From an uncultured Flavobacteriales bacterium (GTDB lineage: Bacteria; Bacteroidota; Bacteroidia; Flavobacteriales; Schleiferiaceae): a stretch of 12,181 nt of DNA. Location: the NCBI GenBank assembly GCA_903821715.1, contig CAIJMB010000124.1:1-12181 (forward strand). Reading direction: 5' to 3'. Within the stretch, counting starts at the first letter, position 1. Each line of letters starts with the position of its first letter. Shown piece by piece: positions 1 through 6,145 of this stretch. The notes beneath the pieces were generated by a model. That model made no database searches and was not told where the DNA came from. It saw only the letters and a program-made list of their open reading frames with translations. The position numbers and the translations under genes are program-made.

Positions 1-1
1 G

Positions 2-334
2 TACTTCCCGACAGTTTTAAGCAAATTGACAACTTTAGACGAAATTTCTTTAAGCTCAAACAAATTAAAATACGTAGGTCCAGAAATTGGTAATCTTAAA
101 AATTTACGAATTTTGGTAATGAACAATAATCAATTGACAGAATTACCGAAAGAAATTGGCGAGATGCCAAATCTACTGTACTTAGAAATCGGGAATAATC
201 AGTTGACATCACTTCCTGACGAAATTAAATATCTCACGAGCCTTCAAATTTTACATATTGAGAGGAATAAACTCAGCGACAAGGAGAAAGAACGAATTAA
301 AAAATTATTACCCAAATGCGTAATACACTTTTGA
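2..334 (+). CDS. Leucine-rich-repeat protein, C-terminal end (5' end outside window)
   Basis: The frame is open from base 2 to a TGA at 334 with no stop upstream, so the gene very probably starts left of the window; a TTG at 26 is only an internal leucine codon in this reading. The 110 visible residues contain at least three 23-residue leucine-rich repeats of the bacterial type, with repeated cores such as NNNQLTELPKEIG and GNNQLTSLPDEI. They end in a short capping helix and the sequence LLPKCVIHF, which resembles the usual end of such proteins in Bacteroidota. LRR solenoids bind proteins; the partner cannot be told from this fragment, and any N-terminal domain is not visible. The DNA is much more AT-rich than the genes from 922 onward, and the gene lies on the element side of the putative integration junction at 857-902, so it is probably acquired cargo. 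Confidence 0.85.
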   Translation, partial: YFPTVLSKLTTLDEISLSSNKLKYVGPEIGNLKNLRILVMNNNQLTELPKEIGEMPNLLYLEIGNNQLTSLPDEIKYLTSLQILHIERNKLSDKEKERIKKLLPKCVIHF

Positions 335-749
335 CAGAAGAAAGCCCAGCCACGGTGACTGCAGAATTCAAATCCGGCATAAGAAGACTTCAATTTCTAA
401 AGTTACAGTAACTCCAATTTCTATCACGCACAAGTCCAGCAATTTGGAATTCCTTGCGTTTCCAGTAGCGTTGCCTTCATGAATCAAATCACTCTTTAAC
501 CCTTTTACCAACTTTACGCCCAAGTTACCTGAATCATCATTAATCTGTTCCTCAATACTCTGTTATATCATGCGTTTCAAGCAGCCACCTACAGTCTTTC
601 TGAAGACAATTGTTTAATTGGACATCTCGAAGTATGAGACCGCATTGTCATAGACCTATTGGTTCGTGGACGGGCAAAAGGGTGACAATTAAGGTGAGCA
701 CTTTTAGATATAAGTGAACATTTTGAACCGAACTATCCTCGTCCACCAG

Positions 750-800
750 GTCAGCGCAAAAGTCAGCGCAAATTGTACTGGATTGTACTGTTTTTGTACT
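750..800 (+). repeat. Phased short direct repeats beside the putative attachment site
   Basis: Two tandem 12-base units GTCAGCGCAAAA / GTCAGCGCAAAT occupy 750-773. Directly after them TTGTACT occurs three times, starting at 773, 783 and 794, that is about one helical turn apart. Such an arrangement of short direct repeats some tens of bases from a tRNA attachment site is what arm-type binding sites of tyrosine recombinases look like. The repeats are seen directly; the function is inference. Confidence 0.5.
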
Positions 801-856
801 TTCTTTAATTTGTAACAAACTGATAATCAGCTGTTAAATGGTCAATATTTGGAATA

Positions 857-902
857 AGCGTTTCCTAAACGTTAGATCCCAGTTCGATTCTGCTCGGGGC
901 TG
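857..902 (+). other. 3' half of a tRNA-Arg(CCT), probable attachment-site scar
   Basis: Bases 857-873 fold as an anticodon arm: a five-pair stem (one G-T), a seven-base loop TTCCTAA with T33 and anticodon CCT (arginine). An AGAT variable loop follows, as in the intact tRNA-Arg at 10644, and then a T arm with the invariant GTTCGATTC. Aligned without gaps to 10670-10715 of that tRNA, 29 of 46 bases agree. Two outer T-stem pairs (C49-T65, C50-C64) do not form, and no matching 5' acceptor or D arm lies upstream, so this is not a working tRNA. A 3' tRNA half next to AT-rich foreign-looking DNA is the usual scar of integration into a tRNA gene. Confidence 0.5.
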
Positions 903-921
903 AAACAGGTTGGGCTGCCGC

Positions 922-1533
922 CTACTTCAATTCCGCACCTTCGAGGTCCGAATAAATGGTGAGTGCAACTTCATTGCGTCGCCCCACAACGTCCCAGGGC
1001 GCGTTGTATCCCATGTACTGAAATTCGCTCTTGTGAAGCAAATTGTGCTCTTCAGCGAATCGCTGAACGACGGCGCACTGCGCACTGATTTTCGCATCGG
1101 TCGAGAATCCGCCGAAGCGCACCACGGCCATGGTGGTAGGGCCGAGTTCCGAAATTTGAACGCTTGAGGAGTTCGGTTTGGGCAATTGATCCAGGGCGAA
1201 TTTGCTCGGTAGCACGAAATAGAGCGAAGCAGAATCGTTGAGGTCCATGACCACGGGGGCGGTCATAGAAATTTTTTGGTTTCGCTCGTTTCCGCCAAAA
1301 ATGTAGTTAGCTACCGAACGAAAGCCGGAGCTTCCGTTTTGATCCATGGACGGTCCCGAGACCCTCGTTCGGGCGATGGTCATTTTCGGGTACCTCCGAA
1401 TTTCAATTCCGTCAATTGTGTGAAGGACAGTGTACTTAGGGGTTTCGATTTTGCGGGTCATCATGGATGTGATTCCGACGGTCAATCCAATAACGGCGAC
1501 GGCACCTAGTGAAACCCAAAGCAGGTAGTTCAT
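922..1533 (-). CDS. SOUL-family heme-binding-like protein, membrane-anchored
   Basis: The 203-residue product has one N-terminal membrane segment (about residues 3-25) and then a SOUL/HEBP domain filling the rest. Family landmarks are the start of the fold with YTVLHTIDGIEIRRYP (about 34-49), the conserved KISMTAPV block (87-94) and the C-terminal YNAPW...RRNEV block (176-189). SOUL proteins bind heme or other porphyrins in eukaryotes; their role in bacteria is poorly defined and heme binding cannot be read from sequence. The length is usual for bacterial members with an N-terminal anchor, and the domain is presumably held on the outer face of the inner membrane. The ATG at 1533 has no strong ribosome binding site. 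The gene is divergent from the small membrane protein at 1653, with 119 bases between starts, and it is the first chromosomal gene right of the element junction. Confidence 0.88.
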   Translation of the reverse strand: MNYLLWVSLGAVAVIGLTVGITSMMTRKIETPKYTVLHTIDGIEIRRYPKMTIARTRVSGPSMDQNGSSGFRSVANYIFGGNERNQKISMTAPVVMDLNDSASLYFVLPSKFALDQLPKPNSSSVQISELGPTTMAVVRFGGFSTDAKISAQCAVVQRFAEEHNLLHKSEFQYMGYNAPWDVVGRRNEVALTIYSDLEGAELK

Positions 1534-1652
1534 GGCTTAAGGGTATTTCTTATTAACAACACCGAATCGACCGAATGGTTCCCTGGAATGGACGTATTTT
1601 GAAGCTCCGAACATGGCACTAATCTTGATATATAATATTCAAAATCAATATT

Positions 1653-1931
1653 TTGAAACGAAGAACGTACTTGCTCCTCGCAGCTATAGCGCTGCTTGCC
1701 ATTCCCGCCGTCAGCATGCTTTTCGGGGGCGAATTTGTATGGTCGTTTATGGATTTTGTGATTGCGGGCGCGCTGCTTACGTTCGCCGCACTCACCATTG
1801 ACTACGCGTGGGGGCGGGCAACCTCGCGCAACCTGCGCCTTGCCGCCGTCGCCGCGATACTGTTCGTCTTGATTCTCGTGTGGGCCGAACTCGCCGTGGG
1901 CCTCTTTGGGACGCCCTTCGCCGGCAGCTGA
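1653..1931 (+). CDS. Small three-helix membrane protein of unknown function
   Basis: This is a 92-residue hydrophobic protein with three predicted membrane helices at about residues 5-23, 29-50 and 62-86. It has a basic N-terminus (KRRTY) and a positively charged loop after helix 2 (WGRATSRNLR). The only reasonable start is TTG at 1653, because an in-frame TGA lies at 1626-1628 and no ATG or GTG is available between. Just upstream is an AT-rich tract with TATAAT at 1631-1636. I do not recognise a named family with certainty; similar short proteins with a MDFVIAG-like second helix are common in Bacteroidota and uncharacterised. It ends two bases before the converging thioredoxin-fold gene. GC-rich third codon positions agree with the neighbours and support it as a real gene. 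Confidence 0.75.
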   Translation: MKRRTYLLLAAIALLAIPAVSMLFGGEFVWSFMDFVIAGALLTFAALTIDYAWGRATSRNLRLAAVAAILFVLILVWAELAVGLFGTPFAGS

Positions 1932-1933
1932 GC

Positions 1934-3055
1934 CTACTTCATTTTTGCGAGCAGCTCTTCGCTCGAATCTAGTTTGCCTCCGGACTCGGCAATCGCTTGC
2001 TTGGCCTGGGCTTTGGCGGATTTTTTGTCTCCGGCACGGAACAGCAACCACGCGTACGTGTCGCGGAACGTTGGATCTGTTTCAGCCGTCATTTTACCAC
2101 TCATGATTTGGGCGGCTCGCTTTGCGAGTGCAGGGTCTGCGGCCTCATCTTCGGCAATCGGCCAAAGCATGGAATTGAGCGAGGCAACCTCGAGTTCGGC
2201 GCCCCAATCAGTATCTAACAGTACCAACAAGTAGTTCCATTCTTTTTTGCGCGAAGCCCATTGAGCCGCAAGCATGTTGACGTCGATGTTCGGTCCACCG
2301 TGCTCCGCAGCAAATGCCAGTGCTGCGGGCAACTCTTGCTGGCTCTCTGCCGCCATAACGCGCTTAAACACTTGATTTTGTACAAAACCATTGTATGCCG
2401 ATTCTCCCGCGAGGGCTTGCCATTCTGAACGGTTCGCGATCACGGCGTCGGCTCGTTCGGCGGTCAGATTGCTCAGTGACAGCACCGCCCACTGCACTTC
2501 GGCGGGGGCGTCGGGGTGCTCTGCGAGCCAAGCCTCCACAGCGTCAGGTGCCAGAGCCTTCATGCGCTGCTTGCTGTAGCGGCTGCGTACGAAGTCCGGA
2601 AACTCAGGATTGGGCTGGTCGGGCTGAAAGCCGATGCTGCTGCCTTGGCCTTCGGCGTCGGACTTGACCTGAGCGAGGTACTTGGCTGCATCTGCATTGT
2701 AGCCGACGTAGTATGCGGCGCGCTGGGGTGCGGAATTCGGGTCGTACATCACCACCGTGGGGTATCCGGTAGGGCGGAAGCGTACCGCGACCTCGCCCCC
2801 CTCGCGCTCGGCGTCAAGCTTGACGGCGACCATGTAGGTGTTGACGTAGCGCGCCACGTCGGCGTCAAGCCACGTCGTGGTGTCTTGAACCTTACACCAT
2901 CCGCACCAGTCGGTGTAAAAATCGATGAGCATGGGTTTATGCTCGGCCTTGGCGCGCTGAAGGGCAGTAGACCAATTGTTTTCGAATTCAATGCCTTGGC
3001 CGAAGGCTCCGCTCAACGTCGCGGCCGCAAAAAGGGTGGTAAGAAGGGTACGCAT
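1934..3055 (-). CDS. Secreted thioredoxin-fold protein with a long helical C-terminal half
   Basis: The 373-residue product starts with a Sec signal peptide (residues 1-19, cleavage likely before or after Q20). A thioredoxin-like domain of the Thioredoxin_7/DUF255-like type follows (about 25-130). The active site is WCGWCK with Cys51 and Cys54, and the cis-proline motif is GYPT with Pro99. The sequence before the active site (KPMLIDFYTDWCGWC) is typical of periplasmic thiol-disulfide proteins related to DsbD C-terminal domains. Residues 150-373 are rich in alanine and probably all helical, with a TPR-like last part (about 330-365). In the cell it should act in the periplasm as a disulfide reductase or chaperone-like factor; the substrate is unknown. 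It lies 36 bases downstream of the DUF1801 gene on the same strand and could be cotranscribed. Start ATG at 3055. Confidence 0.88.
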   Translation of the reverse strand: MRTLLTTLFAAATLSGAFGQGIEFENNWSTALQRAKAEHKPMLIDFYTDWCGWCKVQDTTTWLDADVARYVNTYMVAVKLDAEREGGEVAVRFRPTGYPTVVMYDPNSAPQRAAYYVGYNADAAKYLAQVKSDAEGQGSSIGFQPDQPNPEFPDFVRSRYSKQRMKALAPDAVEAWLAEHPDAPAEVQWAVLSLSNLTAERADAVIANRSEWQALAGESAYNGFVQNQVFKRVMAAESQQELPAALAFAAEHGGPNIDVNMLAAQWASRKKEWNYLLVLLDTDWGAELEVASLNSMLWPIAEDEAADPALAKRAAQIMSGKMTAETDPTFRDTYAWLLFRAGDKKSAKAQAKQAIAESGGKLDSSEELLAKMK

Positions 3056-3091
3056 AGCCCTAAGGTACCTAAAATCTCGCTTCGGGCTACG

Positions 3092-3451
3092 CTACGGAAT
3101 CCGCCCCGCATTCCACGCCACCATGCGCCCGATGAGCTCAAGGGGCAGGGGCTGCGCCCACGGGAACTGCACCGAACCCTTGCCCTGCTTGAACCCCGCG
3201 AGTTCCGAGGCGAATTCAGCATGGGCCGCCGGAAGCGCGTACACTCCGAGGTGGTTTGTGTAGACCGCGAAGTAAACCAAGGGCTTGCCGCGCAGTTTAT
3301 AGGCTGGCATTCCGTAACCAAAGTGCTCGACGGCCTCAGGGGCTGTGTGGCGAATGAGTTCTCGCAACGATTCAGCTCGCTCGCGCTGGGATGCGGGCAA
3401 TGCAGACAGGTAGGAATCGACGGTCAAAGTGCGCGGCGTTTGTGTTGTCAA
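3092..3451 (-). CDS. DUF1801 (YdhG-like) family protein
   Basis: This small cytosolic protein of 119 residues matches the DUF1801/YdhG-type fold. The N-terminus has VDSYLSALPASQRERAESLR, followed by TAPEAVEHFGYGMPAYKLRG (about 36-55), a hydrophobic strand with LVYFAVYTNHLGVYA, and the late signature GKGSVQFPWAQPLPLELIGRM (about 91-110). Relatives are annotated variously as iron-chaperone-like (frataxin-like fold); a function here is not established. No ATG exists at a plausible place. TTG at 3449-3451 gives the right family length and is the chosen start. The frame stays open much further upstream to 3808, but that part is antisense to doxX and has no family resemblance. The gene is divergent from doxX (51 bases between starts) and lies just upstream of the thioredoxin-fold gene. 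Confidence 0.82.
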   Translation of the reverse strand: MTTQTPRTLTVDSYLSALPASQRERAESLRELIRHTAPEAVEHFGYGMPAYKLRGKPLVYFAVYTNHLGVYALPAAHAEFASELAGFKQGKGSVQFPWAQPLPLELIGRMVAWNAGRIP

Positions 3452-3465
3452 ACCTACGGCGACTG

Positions 3466-3497
3466 TTGTGAATCGGGGGCATTTCGTGCTACCTTTT
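3466..3497 (+). promoter_or_regulatory. Candidate Bacteroidota-type promoter for doxX
   Basis: TTG at 3466-3468 is followed after 21 bases by TACCTTTT at 3490-3497, seven of eight matches to the Bacteroidota -7 element TAnnTTTG, with the usual spacing from the -33 element. The start codon at 3503 would then lie close to the transcription start, which implies a leaderless or very short leader. This rests on a weak consensus only. Confidence 0.25.
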
Positions 3498-3502
3498 GAC
3501 CC

Positions 3503-3898
3503 ATGAACCGCGAATTCTTTAACGACCTCGGCCTTGCCCTGCTGCGCATCGGTCCGGCTGCCCTCATGCTCACCCACGGATACCCCAAGCTGCTCAAACT
3601 GCTCGCTGGAGGTGAAATTCAGTTTTACGACTTTGCCGGACTCGGTCCCGAAATCAGCCTTGCGCTGGCGGTGTTCGGCGAATTCGTCGCTCCTCTGGCG
3701 ATGATTGTCGGATTCAAGACACGGTGGTTTGCGGCCCCCGCGGCGTTCACGATGCTTGTGGCAGCCTTTGGTGCCCACTGGGCTGATGCCTTGGGCGACA
3801 AGGAGCACTCGCTGCTCTTCGCGATTCCGTTTTTGGCTACGATGCTGCTCGGAGCCGGCGGCTACTCGCTCGACGCGTGGCTGCTCCGCCGCAAGTAG
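3503..3898 (+). CDS. DoxX-family membrane protein
   Basis: The 131-residue integral membrane protein has four predicted helices (about 8-28, 50-70, 75-93 and 102-122) and the size and layout of DoxX. Typical family features are LALLRIGPAALMLTHGYPKL at the first helix, the FGEFVAPLAMIVGFKTRW segment bridging helices 2 and 3, and GAGGYSLDAWL at the end. DoxX proteins were named for the small subunit of an archaeal terminal quinol oxidase. The many bacterial homologues are mostly of unknown function, some linked to thiol or redox stress, so no reaction is claimed. The ATG at 3503 is well supported because the product then starts at the canonical point. The gene converges on pepT with only 25 bases between coding ends, occupied by the heptamer repeat. 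Confidence 0.88.
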   Translation: MNREFFNDLGLALLRIGPAALMLTHGYPKLLKLLAGGEIQFYDFAGLGPEISLALAVFGEFVAPLAMIVGFKTRWFAAPAAFTMLVAAFGAHWADALGDKEHSLLFAIPFLATMLLGAGGYSLDAWLLRRK

Positions 3899-3927
3899 CT
3901 AGTAGCCAGTAGCCAGTTGCTAGCTAC
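3894..3927. repeat. Heptamer tandem repeat and inverted repeat covering two converging stop codons
   Basis: Four tandem heptamers AGTAGCT, AGTAGCC, AGTAGCC, AGTTGCT fill 3894-3921. The outer arms GTAGCTAG (3895-3902) and CTAGCTAC (3920-3927) are a perfect 8-base inverted repeat with 17 bases between. The TAG of doxX (3896-3898) and the stop of pepT (3924-3926, minus strand) both lie inside the arms. No T-run follows on either strand, so it is not a classic intrinsic terminator, although it sits where a bidirectional one would be useful. Confidence 0.7.
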
Positions 3928-5156
3928 GGGTTGCTGGATTCCGCCCAGACTTGGGCCAGTTCAATCAGCGTTTGGACCGCGTATTCCATGTCGGCCTCGC
4001 TGACCCATTCGTAGCGGCTGTGAAAGGCGTGCTCACCCGCAAAAATGTTGACGGTAGGCAGGCCCATGAAGCTGAGTTGGCTGCCGTCGGTTCCGCCGCG
4101 AATTCGCCCGCGCTCGGGAGTGAGGCCGGCGCGGAGCATGGCTGTTTCGGCATGCTCGGCGACCTCCGGGTGGCGGTCCAGTATCTCTTTCATGCTCCGG
4201 TACTGCTCGCGTACCTCTAAAGTGAAGTTAAGTCCAGGGCGTGCCGCGCAGACTTCGGTGGCCAGGCTGCGCAGGCGATCAGCATACACGTCCAGGTCGG
4301 GGGTGCGAAAGCTCCGCATGATGAAGTGAATCTGAGTCGATTCCACGCTGCCCTTGACCTCATAGGGGTGCACAAAACCGTCGGTTCCGGCGGTGCCCTC
4401 AGGGCTCCAGTCGTGCTCGAGGCGTGCCAGCAGTGCCCCCGCTCCTTTGAGGGCGTTGGCCATTTTGTCTTTGGCAAAGCCAGGGTGGGTGTTGACGCCG
4501 GTGAAGGTGAGTACGGCTCCGTCGGCGCTAAAGGTCTCGTCCTCAAGGGTTCCGCGGCGTTCGCCGTCCACGGTGTACGCGAAGTCGGCGCCGAGACGAG
4601 TGAGGTTGACGTGGGCGGTTCCGCGGCCCACTTCTTCGTCGGGCGTAAACAGAATCTTGATCGCGCCGTGCGCCACCTCGGGGTGCGCGACGAGCCATTC
4701 CACGGCGGCCATGATTTCGGCAATTCCCGCTTTGTTGTCGGCGCCGAGCAGGGTGCGGCCGTCGGCCGTCACGATGGCGGAACCCACCTGATCCCGCAAA
4801 TCCGGATGCTCCGCCGGGTCCAGCACGATGCCTTCGTGGGGCAGGCGAATTACCCCTCCGTCGTATTCGCGGTGCACGATGGGCTGAACGCCTGCACCGG
4901 GCGCCTCGGGTGAGGTGTCCATATGGGCGCACCAGCAAATCACCGGAACGTCACGGTCGGTCGTGGCCGCCAGCGTCGCGTACACGTAACCATGGGCGTC
5001 GAGCTCAGCGTCGTTCAGACCGAGGTCATGAAGCTCAGCTACCAGCAATCGCCCTAAGTCCTTTTGCTTTTCGGTCGTCGGTGAAGAAGTCGAGTGCAGG
5101 TCGCTCTGCGTATCAATCTTCACATAGCGCAGCAGGCGTTCAAGGGCAGTGGTCAC
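3924..5156 (-). CDS. pepT: Peptidase T (tripeptide aminopeptidase, M20B)
   Basis: This is a cytosolic zinc aminopeptidase that removes the N-terminal residue from tripeptides. The length of 410 is normal for PepT. All expected metal and catalytic residues are visible: His78 and Asp80 (AHMDTSPE), Asp140 (GADNKAG), Glu174/Glu175 (TPDEEVGRG), Asp197 (YTVDGE) and His379 (HAFHSRYEW). The substrate-side block RIRGGTDGSQLSFMGLP (351-367) is also intact. The lid/dimerisation domain covers about residues 205-320. The start is GTG at 5156, which overlaps the TGA of the upstream CDF gene by four bases (GTGA), so translation is probably coupled. It is the last gene of the SDR-CDF-pepT operon. No functional link to the transporter is known; both would fit general housekeeping. 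Confidence 0.97.
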   Translation of the reverse strand: MTTALERLLRYVKIDTQSDLHSTSSPTTEKQKDLGRLLVAELHDLGLNDAELDAHGYVYATLAATTDRDVPVICWCAHMDTSPEAPGAGVQPIVHREYDGGVIRLPHEGIVLDPAEHPDLRDQVGSAIVTADGRTLLGADNKAGIAEIMAAVEWLVAHPEVAHGAIKILFTPDEEVGRGTAHVNLTRLGADFAYTVDGERRGTLEDETFSADGAVLTFTGVNTHPGFAKDKMANALKGAGALLARLEHDWSPEGTAGTDGFVHPYEVKGSVESTQIHFIMRSFRTPDLDVYADRLRSLATEVCAARPGLNFTLEVREQYRSMKEILDRHPEVAEHAETAMLRAGLTPERGRIRGGTDGSQLSFMGLPTVNIFAGEHAFHSRYEWVSEADMEYAVQTLIELAQVWAESSNP

Positions 5157-6145
5157 GTCAAATCTTTTCGAGTTAAACTATGCTTGCCGTTGACCAGCAC
5201 GTTGTCGACGGTCCACGGAATCGTTCGAACAAAGGCGTGGCTTCGCACACTGCAGTCCGCGACCTGGCAGAGCGAGCATGAATCGGGTACACAGGGGTCG
5301 GCGTGCACCGAAAACTCGACTTCGTGCTCAAAGGTGGAAGCAATCAGCTCTTCCATCGCATCGACTTCGTCGTGCACATGCTTCAGGTCCCAGTAGTTGG
5401 GTAGAGTGAGGTGCGCATCGACGTGGTACTGGCCTCCGTAATGCACGAGGCGAAAGTGGTGCACGTCAATCCACTCCGACTTCCGCTGGGCATCCAACGT
5501 AGACACGACCTTTTCGAGAACGCTGACGTCGGCGGCGTCCATTAGGCCTGCCAGAGCCTTGCGAAGAACCGAAAAGCTTTGGTATCCGACGATTCCGCCC
5601 ATAACCAAACCAATCGCAGGATCAATCCACGGAATTTTGGTCCAAAGCACCAGGCCAAGGCCAAGTGTAACGCCCACTGAGGTGTAGAAGTCTGACAGGA
5701 GGTGCTCGCCCTCGGCGGTGAAGGCTACCGACAGCTGGCGCTTGCCCAATCGCTTGTATACCAGGCCAATGGCCCCGTTGATCATGCCGGCCCCAAGGGT
5801 CAAGGCAAGGCCCAAACTGAGTTGCTCAGGCATTTTGCCTTCGGCGAGGTGCATGACGGCTTGGTACAGGATTCCGATGGCCGTAATCGCCATCAAAAGT
5901 CCCTCAAAGGCAGCTGAAATGAATTCGATTTTGCCGTGGCCGTAGGGGTGCGAGGCGTCGCGCGGCTGACGTGCGTACCACACGCTAAAGATGGTGAGCG
6001 CTCCGGCCAACAGGTGTACGGTGGACTCGAGGGTGTCCGATAAAATGGCAATGGAGTGGGTGCTGTTGTACGCGTAGATTTTAACTGCGAGTAGGACGAA
6101 GCCCACCGAAAGGAGCTGAAGGGGGAGGCGAATAATTGGATTCAT
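5153..6145 (-). CDS. Cation diffusion facilitator (CDF) family metal transporter
   Basis: The 330-residue inner-membrane protein has six predicted helices in the first 195 residues and a cytoplasmic ferredoxin-like domain (about 205-283). It would export divalent metal (zinc, iron, manganese or similar) by proton antiport. Aligned by eye to YiiP, the transport-site positions are Glu40 and His44 in helix 2 (in SDTLESTVH) and His148 and Asp152 in helix 5 (EGEHLLSDF). The family marker HPYGHGKIE (66-74) follows helix 2. After the cytoplasmic domain comes a cysteine cluster, C285, C290, C293 and C298, in the order CX4CX2CX4C, then a 30-residue tail. Helix 2 is not the DXXXD of YiiP, so the metal should not be assumed to be zinc. 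The ATG overlaps the SDR stop by four bases (ATGA). Confidence 0.93.
   Translation of the reverse strand: MNPIIRLPLQLLSVGFVLLAVKIYAYNSTHSIAILSDTLESTVHLLAGALTIFSVWYARQPRDASHPYGHGKIEFISAAFEGLLMAITAIGILYQAVMHLAEGKMPEQLSLGLALTLGAGMINGAIGLVYKRLGKRQLSVAFTAEGEHLLSDFYTSVGVTLGLGLVLWTKIPWIDPAIGLVMGGIVGYQSFSVLRKALAGLMDAADVSVLEKVVSTLDAQRKSEWIDVHHFRLVHYGGQYHVDAHLTLPNYWDLKHVHDEVDAMEELIASTFEHEVEFSVHADPCVPDSCSLCQVADCSVRSHAFVRTIPWTVDNVLVNGKHSLTRKDLT

Larger units (their letters stand above)
335..921. other. Long AT-rich stretch without an intact gene
   Basis: No convincing intact gene is present between the LRR stop and the SOUL gene. On the minus strand two short overlapping frames in different phases (647-552 and 562-368) translate to protein-like sequence and may be remains of one frameshifted gene. 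Bases 750-800 carry short direct repeats, and 857-902 look like the 3' half of a tRNA. The base composition is that of the LRR gene, not of the genes to the right, so the composition boundary falls near 850-905. Confidence 0.6.

Noticed and set aside
826..902. A complete tRNA-Arg(CCT) gene including a D-arm-like AATGGTCA at 836-843
   Set aside because: The D-like loop is at the wrong distance from the anticodon arm, its stem does not pair, and no 5' acceptor complements the 3' end; only the 3' half is supported.
1530..2051. Open frame of 173 codons on the minus strand
   Set aside because: It overlaps the small membrane protein and the end of the thioredoxin-fold gene and gives a low-complexity Arg/Glu/Gly-rich translation.
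2516..3499. Long open frame of 327 codons on the plus strand
   Set aside because: It lies antisense to the thioredoxin-fold and DUF1801 genes, whose signal peptide, CGWC site and family blocks are unambiguous; long shadow frames are expected in GC-rich DNA.
3452..3808. N-terminal extension of the DUF1801 frame on the minus strand, giving 238 residues in total
   Set aside because: It is antisense to the clearly real doxX gene and shows no family resemblance; the DUF1801 domain begins right after the TTG at 3451.
3894..3927. CRISPR array or phage attachment site
   Set aside because: The units are 7 bases without spacers and no recombinase or tRNA is nearby; it is a short intergenic repeat.
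4326..4913. Open frame of 195 codons on the plus strand inside pepT
   Set aside because: pepT on the other strand has every catalytic residue and a full-length product; the plus frame has no recognisable features.
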